Source: Bacteroidota bacterium
GTDB taxonomy: Bacteria > Bacteroidota > Bacteroidia > UKL13-3
Assembly: GCA_947477885.1 (NCBI GenBank)
Contig: CANJUD010000011.1
Coordinates: 55,757-119,756 of the forward strand
Direction of reading: 5' to 3'
Length of the DNA stretch: 64,000 nt
Position numbers and translations under genes: made by a program. Shown here piece after piece: positions 9,083-21,539 of the stretch. Numbering within the stretch: position 1 is the first letter of the stretch; each line of letters starts with the position of its first letter. The notes under the pieces were generated by a model, which searched no databases, was not told the DNA's origin, and saw only the letters and a program-made list of their open reading frames with translations.

Positions 9083-10183
9083 TCAATCTTCTTTACCACC
9101 CAAATCTATTCTAACACCAAAGGTATGCATATTTCCAAATGGCTTGGTTTGTTTGAATGAGTAATCAAGTGCAAAGCTAGATTTATTTTTTCCAAATGGC
9201 AACTCTAAAGTAAATCCTGCATGATATCCTGTATATGCTGTATTACGGGTATCGGCACTAAAAATTCCTTGTTGATATAAGAATCCCGAACGCAACATGA
9301 AAAAGTTTTTATAAGCATATTCCAAACCCATTGCTCCAGTATTGTCTTGATAAGAGTGTGAGGTAAAATTACCTGCTAGCGTAAGTCTATTGAAAAATAC
9401 TTCTTTGCCTTTATCTAAACGAAAATCGTAGCTCATACCAAAATTTACAACCGATGGCATTCCATCTTTGGCTGAACGTTGTTGCAAAGTACTGCTATAT
9501 GATTTTGAAGGGTCTTGAGCACGGATACTCATTGCATCGCCTGCATATGAAATATCAGGTCCAATATTTTTAACAGATATACCCAATTTAAAATCATTGC
9601 CTTTTAATCTTCTAATTTGTTCATCGGTGCTAGTAGCGGTTCTGTATTGAACACCAGCATCAAGCGTCATAGTTGAACCTGAAATTTCAGAGGTTCCTTC
9701 ACTAATAAAACGCACGAGCATACCTCCATATATTTTTTCTGAGAATTTTTTGGCATATGACATGGCCAAATTGGTAAACTGAACATTGAATGTTCCCAAA
9801 CCACCTTCGGGCTGCTGGTAGGTAGTACGTTGTATATCGCCTGAATTAATATTCATAAGCGAAAGACCTATCACACCTCCATTTTTACCAATTACTTGCG
9901 ATAACCCAAAGTTATTGATATTAATACCTGCTAAATAACGGGTATGAGAAAAAACTAGTTCGGTTTGTTTGGTCTGTGCGAGTCCTGCTACATTAATCCA
10001 TGTAGCCTCTATTCCTTGCACATTTGCTGTATTTACATTGCCCCATCCGTTACTTCTAGCCCAAGGGTTAATAAGCAGTTGCTCTCCCCCATTGGTCCCT
10101 CTGCGGTCAGGGTTTCCCGCAAATACATTTCCTGTAATAACAAGGGCTAAGATTGCTGATATATAATATTTCATGTGGTTCAT
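9083..10183 (-). CDS. PorV/PorQ-like outer membrane beta-barrel protein
   Basis: The 366-aa product has a signal peptide (KYYISAILALVITGNVFA) and then the N-terminal pattern of the PorV/PorQ family: INPWARSNGWGNVNTANVQG followed by GIEATWINVAGLAQ, and a series of amphipathic strands ending in aromatic-rich TFGVRIDLG. It is probably an FadL-like 14-strand barrel; in T9SS, PorV is the shuttle that carries cargo to the attachment complex. The ATG at 10183 is preferred over the longer frame (10249), which would overlap the gene before it. It is the last gene of an operon with a secreted protein (24 nt upstream) and a TonB-type receptor. Whether it is PorV itself or a paralogue devoted to this operon is not decided. 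Confidence 0.8.
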   Translation of the reverse strand: MNHMKYYISAILALVITGNVFAGNPDRRGTNGGEQLLINPWARSNGWGNVNTANVQGIEATWINVAGLAQTKQTELVFSHTRYLAGININNFGLSQVIGKNGGVIGLSLMNINSGDIQRTTYQQPEGGLGTFNVQFTNLAMSYAKKFSEKIYGGMLVRFISEGTSEISGSTMTLDAGVQYRTATSTDEQIRRLKGNDFKLGISVKNIGPDISYAGDAMSIRAQDPSKSYSSTLQQRSAKDGMPSVVNFGMSYDFRLDKGKEVFFNRLTLAGNFTSHSYQDNTGAMGLEYAYKNFFMLRSGFLYQQGIFSADTRNTAYTGYHAGFTLELPFGKNKSSFALDYSFKQTKPFGNMHTFGVRIDLGGKED

Positions 10184-10206
10184 TTCAGTAATGTGTTTTT
10201 TATTTT

Positions 10207-13200
10207 TTAGAAAGTATCCAAATCTACTGGTCTCATAATGCCGTACCATTTCACAATTTTTTCTCCCAATTCAAATCCATTTACATGCACTATATATAAA
10301 CCACTGGCTACTGGAACCTGAGCTTGATTTTTCAAATCCCAATCAATATAAGTTAGTTCATCTTCTTTCTTGATTTGCCTTACCAAAGTGCCGCTAAGTG
10401 AATATATACTTATAACACATTTGGGTGGGAGATTAATAAATTTAACTCGTGTATCTAACTGCGAATTTTCATAATTTGAAGCTCCATAATATGGATTAGG
10501 TACTACATTGATTCTGTCCATGGCTGCTTTGCCTAAATCGGAAGAATGATCAACTGCTATATCATCTGTATTAAATGTATAAAAGGGCTGGTCATTATTT
10601 ACAGTGGATGTTGTGGCAAATTTTGCGTAAGGTTTTGCAACACGCACGCGATAACGCACTTCACCAGGTATATTCAATTTGCCTCCATCGTAGGTGATAT
10701 TGTAACCGCTTGCCACATAAGGCATGGTAACCCACTGCACTTGCGAAGCAACTTGTTTTTTCTGGGTTGCATTATTAACTGCGGTATTAAGAATCTGCTG
10801 ATATGATAGTCCTTCATCATAAATAGGCCCTGTGTAATTCCCGTATTTTGCTGGAGCACATACATATAAATAATGCATCCCGCCCCTTATTAAACCACTA
10901 AAGTTGCCTACATTAGCTGTTGGATTCCAAACCATGTCAGCACCATTATAACCTTTCAACCATGAATTTTCACCCATAATCACGTTTAATCTTTGTCCTG
11001 TTTCTATATTGATAGCATATCCTGGGAACCACGACCTTCCTCTATCTGTTGCATCATATTCAGGAACATACTCACCCGTATTAGGGTCTTTAATTATTTT
11101 ACCTGTCCAGGAAGCATGGTCTCGAATACTCCATTTTTCTCTATTCCCTTCTGAAAGTGCTTTGTCTTCACTCATTTCTACTACCACACATTTGGTCCAT
11201 TTGCTTTGGTCAGGTGTTATTACCAAATCAATACTCATTAAATCAGACATGGCATTTTCGGTTTTGCTTGATACACTTGATGCATCGAATGCTGGTCCAT
11301 AGGTGTTTTTTCCGTTAGCGTCTCGCAGTGCCCTAGCACATAGTTTATAGGGAGCCACTTTCCCATCACATATTTTTTCATAATTTTCCCAAGGATCTAA
11401 GCCCTCAACTACCAGAGGATTTGTATTTTTCAATCTCCCAAAGTCATAAGTATATTTATATCCGTCTCCACCAAGACCTCCACTATTATCATATCCGAAA
11501 TTTGCTGGATCTGCTTTACCAACAGAGCCGGCTCTAATCCAATTTTCAGGAGTCTCCCCATCTACATCCCTTACACCTGACAGCCATTTTCTAGTTGGGT
11601 CAGCAAATTCAATCGAAGACTCTATTGAACCGTAGCTTTTGTCGATATTATCAGCTACACCTGGTTGGTAAACTTGCTTTATACTTATTGAAAAACCATA
11701 TTCTTTAATAATCTGCTCATTGAATTTTTTCAAGGTGCTATTACATCTTGTGTCTTTACCTGAAGTTTTGTTTGTTAAAATCCAGATTGATGTATCTACC
11801 AACACGTTGGGATAGGTTGTCCTTTTTACGCTATCTTGTATCTTAAATTCGAAATCTGCCTTAGGTACTTTCAAAGGATCAATAACCGTAATTTTAATAG
11901 GGCCATATCCATTGGTATAACTCGGGAACTCCATTTTTCCATCACGCAATATTTGATCTATTGATTCTTTGGTTAATTCCAATGAGTTGCCTCCATTTCC
12001 TTGTCCTTCCATTCTTTTGATACTAGGGCCACTGCCATATAAGGCATTTATTTTTGAACCACTGCTTGTTGGGTCTGGCTTATGAGGTATGCCTGTATAT
12101 CTTTTCACATTTAAACGGCCTGCTAAATAATGTTCTGGGTTTGCTTTTTTTACATCGTTAAGTACGTTCGCATAGGCAACAACCATAAAATGATACTGCT
12201 TAAAATTTACCAACCGCTTTTCAGAAGTCGCAAATAAATCTTCTTTTACGCTAAAGGAATGTATTATTCCCAAGTTGTTACCGATTACTTTTGATACAGG
12301 CAACAATTGTCCTACAACCGGGTCGTAAACATCATTCATAATTTGAGTTACACTATCTGATATATCCATCTGTTTCACCAATCTAGCCTTTTCAGTATTT
12401 TCTAGATCCCCTGTGGTTACAGATGCGTCTTTTAATTGATATATTTGATAGCCTTGGAACTTATAATAAAAACTATCATATAAATTTTGCGTGAATGAGT
12501 TTGGAATACTTGCCTCGTATCCTTCTGTTTCAGGGACATTCGTATTCTCAAGTACAACAACTATTTCGTTATCATATTCTTTCAAACTCAAATCAGCTGC
12601 TCTTGGACCATCTATTAAATGGAAATTATTTTCAAATAGTCTTTGGGCTTTATCATCTGCTATTTTCAATTCGGTTAGTGACCGCGTTGCTCCGCCAATA
12701 CTTGTGCGAGCCCACACAGCTCCAATAGTCACCTCATTGCGTGCTCCAGTTTTTAAGGTAAGCGGCCCAGCACTTTGTAAAAAACGACGGTCGCTGGGTT
12801 GGTTACCTGCACCTTTTTCAGTCCATCCAATGTTATTAACCGGATCTCCATCAAACATAAAATTATAAGCTGTGGAACCTCCACCATGCCCATTACCGCC
12901 ATAAGTTACATGCTGTCCATCTTGCCATATAGCTCTTAGGTAATTATAATAATGCAATGGTTTTGTGGGATTGCCTATTACACTAAAGTCGTTATTATAA
13001 TACATAAATGCAAACAGTCCAAGTTCTACACCGTTTTCATCTTTTGGTCCTCTAAAAAAGTCAAGCCCAACTGTAGGTGGATGGGCACCATAACCTAATA
13101 TACCTTCATCATCATCATCTCCATTATAACAGTAACCCAAATTACGTGTAGTATCGCAACCTACGTAGTCATCGGAATAGTTACCTAAGTCAGGGTCTAT

Positions 13201-14052
13201 CCATTGCCCAAAATAACAATCTTTTACTGGCTCACCAAAGTTGGTTATCTCAGTGGTATAGAAAGTCATATTATTTATTTCATCGTTGGTAGTAAATGCA
13301 AAAGCTGTAGTTTTTAATTGCAAACCAATAGGCACACCTTGTGTTTCAGAATGTATATTACCAATATCATTGTAAACAAACCATAATGCTTGATCACCTT
13401 TTATATCTGGATAATCACCCTGACCGGCTTGGTAACCTACACCTCCACCTCCTTCTACATATGGAGCCATGAAAAACTCTTCTCCAAAGGAAGTATTGCC
13501 ATTGCCTGGCCATTCCTGTATTGATTTAGACGCATTGCTATTGTTTTTAATATATATATCTATCTCGTCACGGGTTACTTTATATATTTTATCATAATAT
13601 TCGCAACGAATTGGGTCTACACTAGCAGGTGTTGTTGAGGAACTAATTGGTCCAGCAAAAAAATCTATACCATTTTGGCGATAAGTCATTGCTGCAAGTT
13701 TTAGGTTATTACCTGCATCTACACCACCTATCCACAGTGAACCAGCAAATATTGAATGTTTATGGATACCATTAGGGTCAGTAACTTTAGGTATTTCATA
13801 TTTGGCACTAATTAGGTTCCACCACATATCGCCACCATTCATAATAGTGGTTCTCACATTGTTTATATCCAAATCTACTTGGGCAGTTGGGGCTTTACAA
13901 CCAGCGGCCATGGTGCGGAATAAATTATTGTCGATAGCTGATGGTGGGGTGCCTATAATTTCGCGGGCTTCGGAAGTGTTTCCCATTGCGCCAGCGAGTA
14001 ATACCGTTAGCAACCATTTGCTTTGTTTGGTAAATATATTTGAGATTTTCAT
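10207..14052 (-). CDS. Large secreted protein with C-terminal T9SS-like domain
   Basis: This 1281-aa protein has a signal peptide (about 1-29, ending GNTSEA) and no long repeats. The first 500 residues contain motifs common to a Bacteroidota-specific family found beside TonB-type receptors (WWNLISAKYEIPK, GSLWIGGVDAGNNLKLAA, many Gly/Asp/Asn loops). The last 85 residues resemble a T9SS type A sorting domain: INVVPNPYYGASNYENS, then VISIYSLSGTLVRQI and VASGLYIVHV. It is probably exported and presented at the surface. The gene lies 35 nt after the receptor and 23 nt before the PorV-like barrel. The catalytic or binding role is unknown. Confidence 0.75.
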   Translation of the reverse strand: MKISNIFTKQSKWLLTVLLAGAMGNTSEAREIIGTPPSAIDNNLFRTMAAGCKAPTAQVDLDINNVRTTIMNGGDMWWNLISAKYEIPKVTDPNGIHKHSIFAGSLWIGGVDAGNNLKLAAMTYRQNGIDFFAGPISSSTTPASVDPIRCEYYDKIYKVTRDEIDIYIKNNSNASKSIQEWPGNGNTSFGEEFFMAPYVEGGGGVGYQAGQGDYPDIKGDQALWFVYNDIGNIHSETQGVPIGLQLKTTAFAFTTNDEINNMTFYTTEITNFGEPVKDCYFGQWIDPDLGNYSDDYVGCDTTRNLGYCYNGDDDDEGILGYGAHPPTVGLDFFRGPKDENGVELGLFAFMYYNNDFSVIGNPTKPLHYYNYLRAIWQDGQHVTYGGNGHGGGSTAYNFMFDGDPVNNIGWTEKGAGNQPSDRRFLQSAGPLTLKTGARNEVTIGAVWARTSIGGATRSLTELKIADDKAQRLFENNFHLIDGPRAADLSLKEYDNEIVVVLENTNVPETEGYEASIPNSFTQNLYDSFYYKFQGYQIYQLKDASVTTGDLENTEKARLVKQMDISDSVTQIMNDVYDPVVGQLLPVSKVIGNNLGIIHSFSVKEDLFATSEKRLVNFKQYHFMVVAYANVLNDVKKANPEHYLAGRLNVKRYTGIPHKPDPTSSGSKINALYGSGPSIKRMEGQGNGGNSLELTKESIDQILRDGKMEFPSYTNGYGPIKITVIDPLKVPKADFEFKIQDSVKRTTYPNVLVDTSIWILTNKTSGKDTRCNSTLKKFNEQIIKEYGFSISIKQVYQPGVADNIDKSYGSIESSIEFADPTRKWLSGVRDVDGETPENWIRAGSVGKADPANFGYDNSGGLGGDGYKYTYDFGRLKNTNPLVVEGLDPWENYEKICDGKVAPYKLCARALRDANGKNTYGPAFDASSVSSKTENAMSDLMSIDLVITPDQSKWTKCVVVEMSEDKALSEGNREKWSIRDHASWTGKIIKDPNTGEYVPEYDATDRGRSWFPGYAINIETGQRLNVIMGENSWLKGYNGADMVWNPTANVGNFSGLIRGGMHYLYVCAPAKYGNYTGPIYDEGLSYQQILNTAVNNATQKKQVASQVQWVTMPYVASGYNITYDGGKLNIPGEVRYRVRVAKPYAKFATTSTVNNDQPFYTFNTDDIAVDHSSDLGKAAMDRINVVPNPYYGASNYENSQLDTRVKFINLPPKCVISIYSLSGTLVRQIKKEDELTYIDWDLKNQAQVPVASGLYIVHVNGFELGEKIVKWYGIMRPVDLDTF

Positions 14053-14087
14053 AACCTTGATGCTTTTTGGTTTTTACTATTTTTAAA

Positions 14088-17000
14088 TTAGAAATTATAT
14101 TTTATACCTATCCTGAACAATCTAGGTGTAAAATAATTGCCGGGGCTATTAACGCGAACATTATACATATCAATAAACGATTGAGATGAGTTAGCACGCG
14201 ACACTTGTTGGCGACCTAAATCGGAAGTTAAGTATCCGTCATCACTAGCTGAACCAGTGTAGCGATATACGCGGGTAATGTTTTGCTTATTGAATAAATT
14301 ATTTACCCATAAGTATACGTTAACTGCTTTAGGTGCTTTCTTAACTTCGCCTTTGTTTTTAATTAAGATAGTTTTATCAATAGTTAAATCCATCAAATAT
14401 CTCCAAGGGTTGCGTGAGCCATTTACAGTACCTTTAATTTGTGAACGTTGCACTACTCCTCCTTGGCCTTCGTTGATAGGTTGAGAATTTGAAGTATAAG
14501 GTGTACCACTTTGTGCTTGGAAGGTTAAGTTTACTCCTGCATTTTGTAAAGGATAAATTTTTACAGTATTGCCTTTTGAATCTTTGCTTTTGTAATTAGG
14601 CCCGTCATTGGGATTAAAGTGGAAATCGAATATACCTTTAATGTTATGTCTTGTATCATAATCAAGTGGGAACAATGTACGAAGATTGGGTTGACCTGCA
14701 TTAAGCAATGCCTGGCTAGAACCTGCATTTGAACCTGTGCCATCAGCAAACTGCAACATGTAGTTGGCCGTAAGGTTAATATTTTTGCCTGCTCCTGCAT
14801 CTCTAATTTCATATTCTACGCGGAAACTTTTAACGGTACCGAAATCGAGGTTACCAAAAGTGGTATAGCTAATTGGGTATGCTTGATTGTATTTGAAAAG
14901 CTGCACAAGGTCGCGCATTTCACTATATGATGCTGTAAGGCTAAGTGCGGCGTTGCTTGAAATCTGCTGTTTAAATCCGAGCTCGTAATCTGTTTTACGA
15001 ATGGGTTTTAAAGCTGGGTTATTGATAATCTCTGTTGAACGTTGACGTAAGTAATAATAATCATCAACGGTAGCTATTACACCCTCTGGAGGTCTTTGTG
15101 TCAATACATCATAGTTTACAAAAAACTGAGACTCATCGTTGATAGGGAATTTGAACCATATACGTGGCATAAAATACAATTTGGGTCTGTATGCTTGGAA
15201 AGAATTAACGGTTAGTTTTTGATTTGGATTATTATCTACCAAATAGGGAGCAATACGTCCTGTTGAATTTCTGCGATCGGTAGCCAATACTGTTGGGTCA
15301 TTAATCTGCACCCCATTGTCATCGTACCATTTGGTTTGGTTATTACTTTGATTGGTACTGCGATATCCCAAGATATTAGTCGGGTTTTCAATATCATTTA
15401 CATATACTGATGCATCATCAGCCATGGCAGGGTTTAATTGATCTGACAGTTTGCTTTTTTCTGCACGTACTTCTTTTACAGTTTTTGCAGGATATAATGA
15501 ATAAGGATCTTTCAATACACTTTGGTTGGCATCATAACGGTCGATACGAAGACCTATGCGGAAAATCAAATCTTTAAAAGCAAACTTGTCTTGTATAAAT
15601 GCTGATTGATATATTGGTTGGAATGCTCCGATAGTGCGTTTTGCTGAATCATTAAAGAAATCAGCAAAACTTGGTTTGTTACCTTTTAATTTATTACCTA
15701 AATAATCGTAACCGAAATAATTAACATAAGCAGTTCCATTATTCAATAACTCGTCAGGGCTAAAGTAGCTTAGTTTGTAGTGTTCAGGGCCATACATGTC
15801 AACATCCAAATAAGAGTTAGGCCCAACGGGGTTGCCATTATAATCTTTTGCTCCAATAGCCATTAAATGTTGGCGTAGGTTACCAGTAAAAACTCCTTCG
15901 CGGCTACTACCTACAATATTATTATAGGAAACACTGTCCTGAAAAACACCATTTGCGTCATACGACAAAATTGGGTGTGCACGGTCTAATGCAGGTTCAG
16001 CTTGTTTGGCAAGCTGTCTCATCAATGACCAAAGCGGCGTGGTTGCAATACTCCAACTGCGTGAGAATCGTTGCTCATATATGATACCAAATTGCAAATC
16101 GTGCTTTTTGTTGGGGTCACGTTTGCTTTGCAGTGTAATTTCACTCATAGCAAACAAAGTGTATTTCTCGGTTTGCGATTTACCATAACCTGAACCTGGA
16201 GAACCCACGTTATTCCACATAGAGTATACACTGGTAGGGTTATCACCATTAAGGAGTGCTAAATTAGCCCTAATCTGGTCTGTATTAAATACACTGCGAC
16301 CAAGCTGCTCTTGGTAAGCATAAAAATTCGTGGTATAATTTGCCCTAATAGCATTGCGATTTTGGGCATCTGGTACAAACCAAACTGCTGTATCATAATT
16401 AACTTTTTGCTCAAAATAGGTATTATAATAAGCAGTATCATTAACTCCATTTTTTTGAGTAATAAACTGATGCGAAGGAGGATTTAGGCCGCCGCCCACT
16501 AACTCGTAGTAGGGAGCACGCTTGGTGGTAAACGAACCTATATATCCATAATCGAAAACTTTATCTTTATGGGTTGCATCCAAGGTTAAATTATTGCTTT
16601 GGGTATAGTCAAATCTAATTTGGTAATAGGCATTGCTTACAATGGATTTGCTTTCTGCCTCATCACCCTTTTTCTTCTCAGAACTCTTGAGTGTGTGGGT
16701 AAACTTAACATAGCCTGTAAGCGTGCTTCCTGCAGAGTGGTTGTTTTGCGAATTATTAAATAAGGTATTTCCAAAATTATAATTGATAGCATCGCCATAA
16801 GAATAAAAACCTCCCAAATCAATTCTCACTTTTTTGGTGGGTTGGAATTTTAAAGCTCCATTAAGGTTATAATTATAAGTGGGTGTGTTGCGTTTGGCCA
16901 AAACATTTACCATATCGTCTTTGGTTACAAAATCGGCAGCATTCATATAACCTGTATTGGTTTTTGAAAGAAGCAAAGGGGTTTTCTCTATCCTATTCAA

Positions 17001-17906
17001 TACGTCATCTTTTACGTACCAGTTGCCAATTGCACTTGGGTTTGGGTCTTTAACATAAGTATAATTGCCGCCCAATGAGTAGCCCAAAACAACATGCTCT
17101 GCTTTTTTATTTTTGTTTTTAATCCAAAGCGGACCCTGCAAAAATCCTTCAATCAAATTATAATTATATTGGTCGGTTAGCTTTGAACTTAAAACTTCTA
17201 TTCCACCGTGTGTTACACGCGAAGGTCCTTTAGTGGTAATATTTGTTACACCCCCAGTAAAGTCTCCATACATGGCGGGCACTCCGCCTACCAATACTTG
17301 CAGTTGCTCTATACTACCACGAGGCACTGAATTACCTACACGTATACCATCAATAAATACCGCATTGCCGTTACTACGGGCACCACCTATATTACCAACA
17401 CCGCCACCAAATCCTGTAGTTTTAGCTGCAAAAGTTGTGAGATCTCGTTGCCCTCCTGTTCTAGAAAGTGTTTTCGCATCGAATGTACTTCCATTAATAC
17501 CATCTTTATCAATTAATTTGGTCTTGGTTCTCACTTTATTGGTTACCACCGTAATACCCGTAATTTCGTTACCTTTCGCACCTACAACATTCATTTCATT
17601 GTCGGCATATGCAATTGAACCTAGACCAACCTTAACGGTAAAACTATCGGTTTCATATCCTTTTAAAGCATAAATAATTAAATACTCACCAGGTGTCAGT
17701 GGTTTGAAACTAAATCCTCCCGCTGAGTTGGTGTAGGTGCTACCAGCGTCACTACCTTCCTTATATAAAGAAATTTGCACCCCTGACAACTGGGCTTTGC
17801 TTTTAGCATCGGTTACGATACCTCGCATTTCCCCATCTGAACTTTGAGCTTTTGTTATGCCTGAGAATAAAAGGCAACCTAGTGCTAGAATGAAAATCTT
17901 TTTCAT
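14088..17906 (-). CDS. TonB-dependent-receptor-like outer membrane protein
   Basis: The 1272-aa protein starts with a signal peptide (MKKIFILALGCLLFSGITKA), then a carboxypeptidase-regulatory-like/CarbopepD_reg domain (about 25-105; MRGIVTDAKSKAQLSGVQ), a plug domain (about 165-260; IDGIRVGNSVPRGSIEQLQV, GGVPAMYGDFTGGV) and a 22-strand-type barrel ending in a terminal aromatic (RLFRIGIKYNF). The ATG at 17906 is chosen because the signal peptide begins there; the open frame extends 31 codons further upstream but without that feature. It has no SusD partner; instead the next two genes are a large secreted protein and a PorV-like barrel, so it may act in export or display rather than glycan uptake. 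Confidence 0.85.
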   Translation of the reverse strand: MKKIFILALGCLLFSGITKAQSSDGEMRGIVTDAKSKAQLSGVQISLYKEGSDAGSTYTNSAGGFSFKPLTPGEYLIIYALKGYETDSFTVKVGLGSIAYADNEMNVVGAKGNEITGITVVTNKVRTKTKLIDKDGINGSTFDAKTLSRTGGQRDLTTFAAKTTGFGGGVGNIGGARSNGNAVFIDGIRVGNSVPRGSIEQLQVLVGGVPAMYGDFTGGVTNITTKGPSRVTHGGIEVLSSKLTDQYNYNLIEGFLQGPLWIKNKNKKAEHVVLGYSLGGNYTYVKDPNPSAIGNWYVKDDVLNRIEKTPLLLSKTNTGYMNAADFVTKDDMVNVLAKRNTPTYNYNLNGALKFQPTKKVRIDLGGFYSYGDAINYNFGNTLFNNSQNNHSAGSTLTGYVKFTHTLKSSEKKKGDEAESKSIVSNAYYQIRFDYTQSNNLTLDATHKDKVFDYGYIGSFTTKRAPYYELVGGGLNPPSHQFITQKNGVNDTAYYNTYFEQKVNYDTAVWFVPDAQNRNAIRANYTTNFYAYQEQLGRSVFNTDQIRANLALLNGDNPTSVYSMWNNVGSPGSGYGKSQTEKYTLFAMSEITLQSKRDPNKKHDLQFGIIYEQRFSRSWSIATTPLWSLMRQLAKQAEPALDRAHPILSYDANGVFQDSVSYNNIVGSSREGVFTGNLRQHLMAIGAKDYNGNPVGPNSYLDVDMYGPEHYKLSYFSPDELLNNGTAYVNYFGYDYLGNKLKGNKPSFADFFNDSAKRTIGAFQPIYQSAFIQDKFAFKDLIFRIGLRIDRYDANQSVLKDPYSLYPAKTVKEVRAEKSKLSDQLNPAMADDASVYVNDIENPTNILGYRSTNQSNNQTKWYDDNGVQINDPTVLATDRRNSTGRIAPYLVDNNPNQKLTVNSFQAYRPKLYFMPRIWFKFPINDESQFFVNYDVLTQRPPEGVIATVDDYYYLRQRSTEIINNPALKPIRKTDYELGFKQQISSNAALSLTASYSEMRDLVQLFKYNQAYPISYTTFGNLDFGTVKSFRVEYEIRDAGAGKNINLTANYMLQFADGTGSNAGSSQALLNAGQPNLRTLFPLDYDTRHNIKGIFDFHFNPNDGPNYKSKDSKGNTVKIYPLQNAGVNLTFQAQSGTPYTSNSQPINEGQGGVVQRSQIKGTVNGSRNPWRYLMDLTIDKTILIKNKGEVKKAPKAVNVYLWVNNLFNKQNITRVYRYTGSASDDGYLTSDLGRQQVSRANSSQSFIDMYNVRVNSPGNYFTPRLFRIGIKYNF

Positions 17907-18273
17907 GGTCTTTATTTTTTCTTTGTTTAATCCTACTAATGTGTCAACTCGTTCATTATCAAAATCTATTGCCGTGCGACACAGTTTTTGGGGCAACAAA
18001 TAAAAAGAATTTTTTAACAGGTTGTAACTTCTTGGTGAAATTTCCCGTTTCTGTCCTCCTTTTAAATGGCTTAACGCTGTGTTAAAAATTATGGTTGCAC
18101 TAGCTATTCAATTCTTTGGGGGCGATGTGGCATTTTGAATTTAAATTTCAAATGGTCAGTTATTTAAAATTTAAATACGCTTGCAAAAATCTACTTTTTT
18201 TTCAAATTTTCAAACCAAAATTTGTCCATTTTGCTGCTACATAATTTAATTATCCTGTGGAAAAATGATTTGG
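17907..18273. other. Intergenic region upstream of the receptor operon
   Basis: This 367-nt stretch holds the leader of the receptor operon and the 3' flank of ligA. It is AT-rich with several A/T homopolymer runs (18183-18235). I see no perfect TAnnTTTG box on the minus strand, no hairpin terminator and no credible short gene. Confidence 0.4.
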
Positions 18274-20500
<2,227 letters not shown>

Positions 20501-20568
20501 GTATTATAATATTTTTTATTTTGTAAATAGCTTATTGATAGCCGTAAATCGTTTGATGTTGTTCCAAA

Positions 20569-20652
20569 AATGAACTCTCGACAGGAGAAAATGAGGTAAC
20601 GATGAGTATAAATGAACTCACGACAGTCGAAAATGAAATTACGATATTTGAA
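20569..20652 (+). repeat. 21-bp tandem minisatellite, four units
   Basis: Four 21-bp units start at 20569, 20590, 20611 and 20632, each beginning AATGA. Units 1 and 3, and units 2 and 4, are most alike (a 42-bp higher period). Because 21 is a multiple of three, one frame reads as heptads of the form NE(L/V/I)xxx(E/I), continuing openly to a stop near 20720. No convincing start codon or signal for a gene is present. Confidence 0.6.
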
Positions 20653-20718
20653 GATTTAAGATTTGGGATGTTGAATTTAGTAGTGGATGTTTGTTTACTT
20701 TTGCGGACGGAGGTGTTG

Positions 20719-20726
20719 TAATTTTG
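20719..20726 (+). promoter_or_regulatory. -7 box before the secreted protein at 20749
   Basis: TAATTTTG matches TAnnTTTG and leaves a 22-nt leader to the ATG. No -33 TTTG at the expected distance. Confidence 0.45.
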
Positions 20727-20748
20727 CACTGGTTATAATTAAATATTT

Positions 20749-21450
20749 ATGCGGTTTCTTTTTGCTTTTTTATTCTGCTTAACAAACTTATTTGGCTTTG
20801 GCCAAAATATTCCATTGTCCGATTTTACAGAAACGAATTTATTGGAAAGTGCAAAAGATAATTATTATGGGCTTAATAGTGCAAAAGGATTCTGCGTTAA
20901 CAATAAGGACGGTAAATTAACTATCACAAAAGCAACTAGAAGTTCTCACTCTGAATTATTATTGCCAAGTGGAAAATTGATGGGATATAATGGTGGTGAA
21001 TGGGGCGGCCATTTAATATTCAAATCTTTTGACACTACTAAAAAAGAAATAGAGATAGAGCAACTAAATGTTAAATTTATTTTTTCATTTGAAAATAAAA
21101 TATTTGTCATTAGCGGCCTTGCTCACATGAGACGAAGCTATGGAACATTATACCAATTGGATACGTTAAATGATAGTTTTAAAATTATTCATCTCATTAG
21201 TTTTGAAGATTCTCCAGAAGCATACTCATTGTATAAAGATACTCTTCTCATTGCCTCACATAAGAACTTTTATATTGTACATGATTTTAAAAAGCAGATT
21301 ATTATAGAAGGTGCGATGTGGGACAATTTGTATCCTAACTCTGTCGCAGCATTCGATGATAAACATATTTATATAGGAATTAGAGGTGGGTATGTAAAAC
21401 TTGATTTAACTACAAGAAAATTGACATTCTATAAATATAAAGATTATTAA
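20749..21450 (+). CDS. Secreted hypothetical protein, probable beta-propeller-like
   Basis: The 233-aa product has a signal peptide (MRFLFAFLFCLTNLFGFG, cut before QNIPLSD) and a body of short beta-strand-like segments with GN/GG turns (KLMGYNGGEWGGHLIFKSFD, RGGYVKLDLTTRKLTFYKY) that suggest a small propeller or sandwich. I do not recognise a named family. It lies just upstream of the first copy of the recF 5' end and points the same way, so before the cassette arrived it may have preceded recF directly. Confidence 0.65.
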   Translation: MRFLFAFLFCLTNLFGFGQNIPLSDFTETNLLESAKDNYYGLNSAKGFCVNNKDGKLTITKATRSSHSELLLPSGKLMGYNGGEWGGHLIFKSFDTTKKEIEIEQLNVKFIFSFENKIFVISGLAHMRRSYGTLYQLDTLNDSFKIIHLISFEDSPEAYSLYKDTLLIASHKNFYIVHDFKKQIIIEGAMWDNLYPNSVAAFDDKHIYIGIRGGYVKLDLTTRKLTFYKYKDY

Positions 21451-21469
21451 TTAAAGCATTTCATTGCCA

Positions 21470-21537
21470 CACATGCACCTCAAACACCTTACCCTCCGCA
21501 ATTTTAAAAACCATGCAGAACTTGTATTGGATTTTAG
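21470..21537 (+). repeat. 68-bp direct repeat, left copy: duplicated 5' end of recF
   Basis: These 68 bp equal 22108-22175 at all but two positions. They contain an ATG (21473) and encode MHLKHLTLRNFKNHAELVLD, exactly the start of RecF, then leave the recF frame and stop at 21545-21547. Both substitutions are synonymous leucine changes (CTT/CTC and TTG/CTG). The two copies bracket a toxin-antitoxin cassette of 570 bp (21538-22107). Confidence 0.95.
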
Positions 21538-21539
21538 GA

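Noticed and set aside
17907..17999. 31-codon extension of the TonB-type receptor
   Set aside because: The signal peptide starts at the internal ATG (17906); upstream residues are not part of any export signal.
20532..20729. 65-aa minus-strand frame with repeated VISFSTVVSSFI-like residues
   Set aside because: It is the reverse strand of the 21-bp minisatellite; no start signal and no known family. The repeat itself is reported instead.
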